Shown: positions 1 to 4,639 of the stretch, in pieces | How the letters are laid out: every line of letters starts with the position of its first letter | Numbering within the stretch: the stretch's first letter is position 1 | DNA from: Sulfurimonas sp. | Lineage (GTDB): Bacteria > Campylobacterota > Campylobacteria > Campylobacterales > Sulfurimonadaceae | Reading direction: 5' to 3' | NCBI GenBank assembly: GCA_021157665.1 | Contig: JAGGWE010000111.1 | Span: forward strand, 1-5,501 | DNA: 5,501 bases | Made by a program: the position numbers and the translations under genes | The notes under the pieces: model-generated | Told to the model about the DNA's origin: nothing | Database searches by the model: none | Seen by the model: the letters and a program-made list of their open reading frames with translations, nothing else

Positions 1-125
1 CGTTTTTTTTCACTTAGTTTTTTAGAGTCGTTTAAGCCCTTAACTTCAGCAGTTAAAACACATCCAGCTATAACTAAATCACCAGCAATTGGTCCACGAC
101 CAGCTTCATCTATGCCACATAACAT
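1..125 (-). CDS. rnhB: Ribonuclease HII, N-terminal part (runs off the left edge)
   Basis: Ribonuclease HII cuts the RNA strand of RNA/DNA hybrids and removes single ribonucleotides misincorporated into DNA; it is cytoplasmic and metal-dependent. Reading leftward from an ATG at 125-123, the visible 41 codons begin MLCGIDEAGRGPIAGDLVIA. This contains the family signature GIDEAGRG (residues 4-11), whose Asp6 and Glu7 are metal ligands, and LNDSKKLSEKK follows near residues 31-41, matching the conserved DSK-L segment. The start is supported by the motif lying close to the N-terminus, as is usual, and by an AAGGA ribosome binding site (minus strand, 138-134) eight bases upstream. The rest of the gene, including the remaining acidic catalytic residues, is outside the window. 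It lies downstream of the SRP RNA gene on the same strand and may share its transcript in part. Confidence 0.93.
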   Translation of the reverse strand, partial: MLCGIDEAGRGPIAGDLVIAGCVLTAEVKGLNDSKKLSEKK

Positions 126-133
126 TAGCAGAT

Positions 134-138
134 TCCTT
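134..138 (-). promoter_or_regulatory. Ribosome binding site of rnhB
   Basis: The minus-strand bases AAGGA lie eight bases before the rnhB ATG. They match the Shine-Dalgarno core and fix the start codon of this partial gene. Confidence 0.7.
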
Positions 139-180
139 GATTTTTGTAACTTGTAATTGAAAATTTAATAAGAATATTTA

Positions 181-194
181 AAAAGATTAAAAGA
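181..194 (-). terminator. Possible terminator or 3' tail of the SRP RNA
   Basis: On the minus strand the closing helix of the SRP RNA is followed by TCTTTTAATCTTTTT. A stable helix followed by U-rich RNA is the pattern of intrinsic termination. The T-tract is interrupted, so read-through into rnhB, 56-68 bases further on, is possible. Confidence 0.4.
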
Positions 195-298
195 CTCCTC
201 TCCAGATACCTGCGGCACATAACGGTTTAAGGTGTGCTGCTGTGTTCCCACCCTGACACATTATCTCAAACCACCATTGCACAGGTCTAAAGAGAAGC
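194..298 (-). ncRNA. ffs: Small bacterial signal recognition particle RNA (4.5S RNA)
   Basis: This RNA binds the Ffh GTPase and targets nascent membrane and secreted proteins to FtsY and the translocon. On the minus strand the domain IV core is clear: GTCAGG (257-252), a hairpin of GTG, a GGAA tetraloop (248-245) and CAC, then AGCAGC (241-236), which is the conserved asymmetric-loop pattern that Ffh recognises. Flanking segments pair as expected for a long rod. CTTCTC at the 5' end (297-292) pairs with GAGAGG near the 3' end (202-197), and CCTG pairs with CAGG further in. The length of about 105 nt fits the Alu-less small type. The 5' end is placed about seven bases after a strong -10 box. 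The 3' end is approximate: the closing helix is followed by T-rich DNA that could end transcription. No other RNA class has this loop pattern. Confidence 0.9.
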
Positions 299-304
299 GA
301 CGAA

Positions 305-333
305 ATTATAGCCAAATTTTTTTTAATTGGCAA
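305..333 (-). promoter_or_regulatory. Sigma-70-type promoter of the SRP RNA
   Basis: On the minus strand a perfect TATAAT -10 box (310-305) is preceded, after exactly 17 bases, by TTGCCA (333-328) as a -35 box, which is four of six matches to TTGACA. Transcription would begin near 298, exactly at the 5' end of the paired SRP RNA rod. The agreement between promoter spacing and RNA end supports both calls. Confidence 0.78.
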
Positions 334-355
334 AGTTTTAAAGGATATTTTCTAA

Positions 356-369
356 CTTTTTTGTACAAT
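356..369 (+). promoter_or_regulatory. Probable promoter of the peptidoglycan-recycling operon
   Basis: The sequence CTTTTTTGTACAAT has a T-run, a G, then TACAAT (364-369), five of six matches to the -10 consensus. This is the layout known for Campylobacter and Helicobacter sigma-70 promoters, which often lack a recognisable -35 box, and none is visible at the right distance here. A start near 376 would give a leader of roughly 20 bases before the first ATG. It diverges from the SRP RNA promoter, with the two -10 boxes about 55 bases apart. Confidence 0.5.
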
Positions 370-384
370 ACTATTAAATATGTT

Positions 385-390
385 AAAGGA
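385..390 (+). promoter_or_regulatory. Ribosome binding site that fixes the start of the first operon gene
   Basis: AAAGGA ends six bases before the ATG at 397. It marks that ATG as the true start and excludes the upstream in-frame GTG at 232, which lies antisense within the SRP RNA. Confidence 0.75.
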
Positions 391-396
391 TTGTCT

Positions 397-996
397 ATGT
401 TATATATCGTAATAGCTCTTAAAAGCGAAGCTCAGGCTTTCGTAGATAGATATAAACTCAAAAAATCACGACTGGATAATTTCACTTTTTTTTCAAATGA
501 AAATATGATGTTGATTGTCAGTGGCTTAGGAGTAAAAAATTCTACACAAGCTACACAAATTTTAATAAACAACTATGATATTACAGATAATGATACTTAT
601 CTTAACATAGGTATTTGTGGAGCAAATGAAAACTATGAAATTGGAGAACTCTTAGAGATTGGAGAGATTATATATAACTTTAAAACTATCAACCTTCAAA
701 GCCAAAGTAAAAGTAAAAGTAAAAAAACTATAACTTGTTTAGATGAAGAGGCAAATATAAACACACATGTGCCCGAGCATAGCGACAAATACTCTTGGGG
801 TACCATAGTCGATATGGAATCTTTTGGATTTTATGATGCAGTGATTCATTCTCCTGCTATTAAAAACTATCATATTTTAAAAGTTGTTTCAGATCATTTT
901 GAACCTAGTAAAGTTACCAAAGAATTAACTAAGTCACTTGTTTTTAATGTGATTGATGATATAAATTTAATACTTAATAAAAAGGCTGATTTTTGA
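397..996 (+). CDS. Nucleosidase/phosphorylase-superfamily protein (PNP/MTAN fold) carrying an inserted repeat peptide
   Basis: This 199-residue cytoplasmic protein resembles the purine nucleoside phosphorylase/MTA-SAH nucleosidase superfamily, which cleaves or phosphorolyses the glycosidic bond of nucleosides. What is seen: an N-terminal beta strand and acidic helix start IVIALKSEAQ, a glycine-rich strand NIGICGAN (70-77) followed by the EIGELLEIGEI segment, the substrate-contact motif VDMES (138-142; Glu141 would contact the ribose), and the strand KVVSD with candidate catalytic Asp166. It is shorter than the usual roughly 230 residues and lacks the N-terminal GAM-type motif of true MTA/SAH nucleosidase, so its substrate is unknown. 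The middle is unusual: a QSQSKSKSKK stretch made by a 6-bp tandem repeat, then the 12-residue insert HVPEHSDKYSWG (124-135) directly before the VDMES strand. Its TGA overlaps the TTG start of nagZ by four bases, so the two are probably translationally coupled. Its link to cell-wall recycling is unclear; a catalytic or a degenerating role are both possible. Confidence 0.72.
   Translation: MLYIVIALKSEAQAFVDRYKLKKSRLDNFTFFSNENMMLIVSGLGVKNSTQATQILINNYDITDNDTYLNIGICGANENYEIGELLEIGEIIYNFKTINLQSQSKSKSKKTITCLDEEANINTHVPEHSDKYSWGTIVDMESFGFYDAVIHSPAIKNYHILKVVSDHFEPSKVTKELTKSLVFNVIDDINLILNKKADF
704..721 (+). repeat. Three tandem copies of AAAGTA inside the nucleosidase gene
   Basis: Three perfect copies of AAAGTA run in register with codons and encode an alternating Ser-Lys tract. 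Because the unit is 6 bp, gain or loss of a unit keeps the reading frame and only lengthens or shortens a probable surface loop. It ends 42 bases before the first copy of the inserted 42-bp repeat, so this loop region appears tolerant of change. Confidence 0.8.
764..805 (+). repeat. In-frame 42-bp inserted repeat, copy 1 (within the nucleosidase gene)
   Basis: This segment matches 1384-1425 at 39 of 42 bases, in direct orientation and 620 bp apart. It starts with the 8-bp palindrome CACATGTG, contains CCCGAG and CTTGGG that can pair (with one G-T wobble) around a central loop, and ends near GGTACC. It is translated as HVPEHSDKYSWG. The differences from copy 2 are AT for GA at 779-780 (His instead of Arg) and A for G at 802. 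It is well over half G+C whereas the host gene is about 30 percent. It lies between the end of a low-complexity loop and the VDMES strand. The exact ends are uncertain because no uninterrupted ancestor is available here. Confidence 0.88.
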
Positions 997-2102
997 GAGT
1001 AATATTTCTACTAATTTTTATTAACTTTTCTATTTTTGCTTCTAATATCAACGATACAGAACTTAAGAAAATGATTGGGCAGATGATAATTGTTGGATTT
1101 CCTAATGAAAAAGTGGATAAAAACAGTGAAATTATCAAGCAAATAAATAAGTACAATTTAAGTGGAGTAATTTTATTTGATATTTTTTATAATGATAGAG
1201 AGAAAAATAAAAATATCTCTTCACCAAAGCAGTTACAACTTTTAACTTCATCTTTAAAATCATTATCAAATCATCCTATTTTAATCTCTGTTGACCAAGA
1301 GGGTGGCAAAGTTGCAAGACTTAAATCTAAGTATGGATTTGATGAATTTTTATCTGCTAAGGGAGTTTCTGAGCTTTCTATTCCACATGTGCCCGAGCGA
1401 AGCGACAAATACTCTTGGGGTGCCAAGAACAGTTACAGAGATATGTCAAAGATGCTTCAAGAAAATGGTATAAACTGTAACTTTGCACCAGTTGTTGATT
1501 TAGAGGTAAACCCTAAAAACAAAGTTATAGTTGGACTTGAACGCTCTTTTGGAAGTTCGAGTGAAGAGGTAACTAAATATGCGAAAATCTTAATAGATGA
1601 GCAGAAAGTAGCTGGTGTTATTAGTGTTTTAAAACATTTCCCTGGGCATGGCTCATCGATTGGTGATTCCCATCTTGGATTTGTAGATATTAGCGATACT
1701 TGGAGCGAAAAAGAGTTAGAGCCTTATAAACAACTCATCAAACAAAATAGTATAGATATGATAATGACAGCTCATGTTTTCAACTCCCATTTAGATAAAA
1801 AATATCCTGCAACTCTCTCACACAATGTAAACACTAAACTTCTTCGTCAAAAGATGGGTTATAAAGGTGTGATAGTTAGTGATGACTTACAGATGAAAGC
1901 AATTTCTAAACACTTTACTTTAAAAGAAACTGTAACTTTAGCAATAAATTCAGGTGTAGATATTTTACTTTTTGGAAATCAATTAGGCAATCAAAATCTC
2001 GATGAGTTGATAGAAACTATTTTAGAGCAAGTTAAAAACGGCTCAATCCCACATGCCAAGATAATAGAGGCAAACAGACGGATAAAAAAACTTTATGAGT
2101 AG
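993..2102 (+). CDS. nagZ: Beta-N-acetylglucosaminidase NagZ (glycoside hydrolase family 3), probably exported, with inserted repeat peptide
   Basis: NagZ removes GlcNAc from GlcNAc-anhydro-MurNAc (with or without peptide) in peptidoglycan recycling. The 369-residue product shows the GH3 NagZ signatures in order: VDQEGGKVARL (100-110), NFAPVVDL, KHFPGHG (214-220) followed by DSH (225-227), which supplies the Asp-His acid/base dyad typical of NagZ, and VSDDLQM with Asp297 as the likely nucleophile. The start is a TTG at 993 with AAGG seven bases upstream, inside the end of the preceding gene. From this start the N-terminus reads MRVIFLLIFINFSIFA, a short Sec-type signal peptide that would be cleaved after Ala16. 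An ATG at 1071 would cut into the conserved MIGQMIIVGF strand and is unlikely. E. coli NagZ is cytoplasmic and about 341 residues long, so both export and length differ here. Part of the excess is the insert HVPERSDKYSWG (132-143), placed in a loop before the helix that leads into the NFAPVVDL strand. The gene overlaps the symporter by eight bases. Confidence 0.93.
   Translation: MRVIFLLIFINFSIFASNINDTELKKMIGQMIIVGFPNEKVDKNSEIIKQINKYNLSGVILFDIFYNDREKNKNISSPKQLQLLTSSLKSLSNHPILISVDQEGGKVARLKSKYGFDEFLSAKGVSELSIPHVPERSDKYSWGAKNSYRDMSKMLQENGINCNFAPVVDLEVNPKNKVIVGLERSFGSSSEEVTKYAKILIDEQKVAGVISVLKHFPGHGSSIGDSHLGFVDISDTWSEKELEPYKQLIKQNSIDMIMTAHVFNSHLDKKYPATLSHNVNTKLLRQKMGYKGVIVSDDLQMKAISKHFTLKETVTLAINSGVDILLFGNQLGNQNLDELIETILEQVKNGSIPHAKIIEANRRIKKLYE
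1384..1425 (+). repeat. In-frame 42-bp inserted repeat, copy 2 (within nagZ)
   Basis: This is the second copy of the element at 764-805. The two genes are in different absolute frames, yet the repeat is read in the same phase in both and gives HVPERSDKYSWG here. This copy contains GCGAAGC (1397-1403), a sequence known to form an unusually stable DNA mini-hairpin. It also has the CCCGAG/CTTGGG pairing segments and the CACATGTG palindrome. G+C is close to 60 percent against about a third in surrounding nagZ. It carries the codons CCC and CGA, which stand out in this AT-rich gene. In related NagZ proteins the residues on either side would normally be joined directly; this is from memory of the family, not an alignment. 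Confidence 0.88.
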
Positions 2103-3564
2103 TGCATTTTCTCCTCTTGATTGGCTTGTATTTGGTGGCTATTTTTTAATTTTAGCACTCTCTTCATACATTTTCAGCCGAAAAAAAATCACCTCTACAA
2201 GAGAGTATTTTGTAGGCTCAAACACTATGCCAATGTTTGCTGTTGCTATCTCGGTATTAGCTACTTCTCAATCAGCTGCGACTTTTTTAGGAGCGCCAGA
2301 GTTTTCATATAAACATGATTTTACTTTTATAGGTTTTTATTTTTCAGGGCTTTTGGCTGTTATTTTTGTAGCCTATATTTTAATACCAAAATTTTATAAG
2401 ATGAAAGCAGTAACAGTTTATGAACTACTAGAAAAACGATACGGAGAGTCTGCAAAAAAACAAGCAGGAATCATGTTTTTAATCGGTAGAATTTTGGCGA
2501 GTGGAGCAAGACTTTACATCGGCTCACTGGCAATCTCTATGATTTTATTTGGCGATATTATCTTTGGGCATGTGGCTTTTTCTATCATAATCTTGGTTTT
2601 AGGGGCTTTAGCTTATACATATTTTGGTGGTGTAAAGTCGGTGATTTTGAGCGATATTATCCAAGCGATAACTTACATTGGAGCAGGAGTAGCAGTTTTA
2701 GTTTTTCTTTACTATTCGCTAGAGCATGTGGAGATTATGAAAATTTTAACTGAGAATAATAAGCTTGATTTTATAGATACTTCAATAGATGGGAAGTTTA
2801 GTATCATCGGACTTTTAACTGGTTGGCTACTTCTAAACATAGCAGCCTTTGGGCTTGACCAAGATATGACACAAAGAGTTTTATCTTGTAAAAATGAAAA
2901 AGAGGCTGCAAAATCTTTGATAGTTTCAATTTTGCTTACTATCCCCGTTGTACTTCTTTTTATGGCTATTGGCTCTTTACTTTTTGTGTTTTATCAACAA
3001 GCAGATGTTGTTCAAAATTTCGAGGGTGAAAAAATCACAATCTTTATGTACTACATTTTAAATGAGATGCCAGAGGGTTTAAGAGGTTTAGTAACAGTTG
3101 GAGCAATCGCAGCAGCATTATCAAGTACAAACTCAGTTTTAGGAGCTATGGCTTCGGTGGCTGTTGAAGATATCTACAAACCGTGGAGATTAAAAAGAGG
3201 TGAAGTTGATGAGATGCACTTTGTAAAAGCCTCAAAAAAAGCAGTTTTATTTTTTGCAGTTTCACTCTCAGCAATGGCAATGATAAGCTACTTTTGGCAA
3301 AGATACTCAGAACTTTCACTAATAGGTTTTGCTCTTGGCGTGATGGCTTTTGCCTATACAGGACTTCTAGGAGTTTACTTTTCAGCTATTTTTACCTCTC
3401 GTGGAAATGCTAAAACTGTACCCATTGCCTTGGCATGTGGATTTCTTACAGTTTTAGCACTTCAACCATATGTTTTTGGAATAAGATTAGGCTTTTCATG
3501 GCAGATAGTTATTGGGACGATAGTTGCTTTTAGTATTATGCAGGTAGGTAAAAATGAATCGTGA
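2095..3564 (+). CDS. Sodium:solute symporter family transporter, candidate importer of a peptidoglycan sugar
   Basis: This is a 489-residue inner-membrane protein with about 13 hydrophobic segments, the size and topology of SSS-family (LeuT-fold) sodium-coupled symporters. Family features include the N-terminal LDWLVFGGYFLIL helix, REYFVGS followed by a helix with SVLATSQSAATFLGAPEFSY, the DQDMTQR motif (255-261), and LSSTNS (342-347), whose Ser343-Ser344 region corresponds to the sodium (Na2) site of vSGLT, with DIYKP shortly after. The ATG at 2095 overlaps the end of nagZ by eight bases and has only a weak GACGGAT upstream, suggesting translational coupling; the end overlaps anmK by 11 bases. 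The substrate cannot be read from the sequence. Its place between nagZ and anmK, together with the exported-looking NagZ, suggests anhydro-MurNAc or another wall-derived sugar. General sugar or amino-acid uptake remains possible. Confidence 0.88.
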   Translation: MSSAFSPLDWLVFGGYFLILALSSYIFSRKKITSTREYFVGSNTMPMFAVAISVLATSQSAATFLGAPEFSYKHDFTFIGFYFSGLLAVIFVAYILIPKFYKMKAVTVYELLEKRYGESAKKQAGIMFLIGRILASGARLYIGSLAISMILFGDIIFGHVAFSIIILVLGALAYTYFGGVKSVILSDIIQAITYIGAGVAVLVFLYYSLEHVEIMKILTENNKLDFIDTSIDGKFSIIGLLTGWLLLNIAAFGLDQDMTQRVLSCKNEKEAAKSLIVSILLTIPVVLLFMAIGSLLFVFYQQADVVQNFEGEKITIFMYYILNEMPEGLRGLVTVGAIAAALSSTNSVLGAMASVAVEDIYKPWRLKRGEVDEMHFVKASKKAVLFFAVSLSAMAMISYFWQRYSELSLIGFALGVMAFAYTGLLGVYFSAIFTSRGNAKTVPIALACGFLTVLALQPYVFGIRLGFSWQIVIGTIVAFSIMQVGKNES

Positions 3565-4639
3565 ATTATATATCGGTGTGATGAGTGGAACAAGTTTGGA
3601 TGGGATTGATATATCTCTTTGTGCTATTGATGATAAAGTGTGCCAAGAGATTGAGTCACATGAGTATCCATTTCCACAAGATTTAAAAGATGAAATTTTA
3701 AATATCATCTCAGGCTCTACAACTTTGGAGCAAATTGGAACTTTAAATACTAAGCTTGGAAATCTTTATGCTGAAGCTATAAACTCATTTATAAAAGATA
3801 AAAATATTGACAATAAAAAAGTAAAAGCCATAGGTTTGCACGGTCAAACTTTATGGCATAATCCACATGCCAAATATCCTTTTTCAATGCAACTTGGTTG
3901 TCCTAATGTTGTAAATGCAAAAACAGAAATTCAAGTTATATCTGATTTTAGAAGTATGGATATTGCAAATGGTGGGCAAGGGGCTCCTTTTGCACCTGCT
4001 TTTCATCAGTTTATCTTTGGCTCAAAAAAAGAAAAGGTAGCAGTTGTAAATATAGGTGGAATGGCTAATATTACAATTCTTGGAAAAGAGTTAAAAGGTT
4101 GGGATACTGGAGTTGGAAATGTTTTGATGGATTATTGGATTCAAACTTGTAAAAATCTCCCTTACGATAAAGATGGAGAGTTCGCGGCATGTGGAAGTGT
4201 TAATAAAGAGCTTTTAAAGGGTTTTTTAGATGATGATTATTTCAAGAAACTTCCACCAAAATCAACTGGGCGAGAGTATTTTAATCCAACTTGGCTATCA
4301 AATCATCTACCAACTTTTCAAACCATAAAAGATGAAGATATTCAAAGAACACTTTTAGAACTAACAGCTCTTAGCATAAGCAATGATATTAAAAAAACTG
4401 ATACAAATCTTCTCATCGTTTGTGGTGGTGGAGTGAAAAACAGTTTTTTAATGCAGAGATTAGAAAAATTGTGCGATATTGAAGTAAAGTCTAGTGATGA
4501 GTTAGGAGTTAGTAGCGATTTTATGGAAGCGATGGCTTTTGCATGGTTGGCTTACAAAAGAATTCATAAGCAAAAAGTAGATTTAAAATCTGTTACGGGT
4601 GCTAAGAAAAATTCAGTTTTAGGTGGGATATATGGATGA
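3554..4639 (+). CDS. anmK: Anhydro-N-acetylmuramic acid kinase
   Basis: AnmK hydrolyses the 1,6-anhydro ring and phosphorylates anhydro-MurNAc with ATP to give MurNAc-6-phosphate, a cytoplasmic step of peptidoglycan recycling. The 361-residue protein (E. coli AnmK is about 369) shows MSGTSLDGID near the N-terminus (10-18, the ATP phosphate-binding segment of the actin-like ASKHA fold), LHGQTLWHNP, SDFRSMDIANGGQGAP, NIGGMANIT, GWDTGVGN with Asp184 matching the catalytic Asp of DTGPGN in E. coli, and the C-terminal nucleotide-site motif CGGGVKNS. All core motifs are intact. The ATG at 3554 puts the first motif where it belongs. The start overlaps the symporter by 11 bases and the end overlaps the AmgK-type gene by eight. 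Confidence 0.96.
   Translation: MNRELYIGVMSGTSLDGIDISLCAIDDKVCQEIESHEYPFPQDLKDEILNIISGSTTLEQIGTLNTKLGNLYAEAINSFIKDKNIDNKKVKAIGLHGQTLWHNPHAKYPFSMQLGCPNVVNAKTEIQVISDFRSMDIANGGQGAPFAPAFHQFIFGSKKEKVAVVNIGGMANITILGKELKGWDTGVGNVLMDYWIQTCKNLPYDKDGEFAACGSVNKELLKGFLDDDYFKKLPPKSTGREYFNPTWLSNHLPTFQTIKDEDIQRTLLELTALSISNDIKKTDTNLLIVCGGGVKNSFLMQRLEKLCDIEVKSSDELGVSSDFMEAMAFAWLAYKRIHKQKVDLKSVTGAKKNSVLGGIYG

Noticed and set aside
293..305. Possible third, partial copy of the repeat at the SRP RNA 5' end (shared GAAGCGAC then AAAT)
   Set aside because: Only about a dozen bases agree, with an extra base, and they are explained by the SRP RNA stem and promoter; it is most likely chance.
232..396. In-frame upstream extension of the first operon gene to a GTG at 232
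   Set aside because: It runs antisense through the SRP RNA core and its promoter, codes for peptide with no family resemblance, and a good ribosome site marks the ATG at 397.
974..1156. 60-codon minus-strand open frame opposite the start of nagZ
   Set aside because: It lies opposite the nagZ signal peptide and first strand; its hydrophobic look mirrors the AT-rich coding strand.
764..1425. CRISPR array or attachment-site pair
   Set aside because: There are only two copies, 620 bp apart, both translated within intact genes, with no regular spacers, cas genes, integrase or tRNA nearby.
1291..1473. 60-codon plus-strand open frame inside nagZ
   Set aside because: It overlaps highly conserved NagZ sequence in another frame and stays open partly because the inserted repeat has no stops in any frame; it has no ribosome site.
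2048..2060. CCCACATGCCAAG near the end of nagZ, and CCACATGCCAAAT in anmK near 3862, resembling the left end of the repeat
   Set aside because: The likeness ends after about nine bases and both encode ordinary His-Ala-Lys in conserved context.
2121..2312. 63-codon plus-strand open frame inside the symporter gene
   Set aside because: The symporter frame here has clear family motifs; this one reads as a shadow rich in Phe and Cys.
3496..3708. 70-codon minus-strand open frame across the symporter/anmK junction
   Set aside because: It is opposite two well-supported genes and has no recognisable features.
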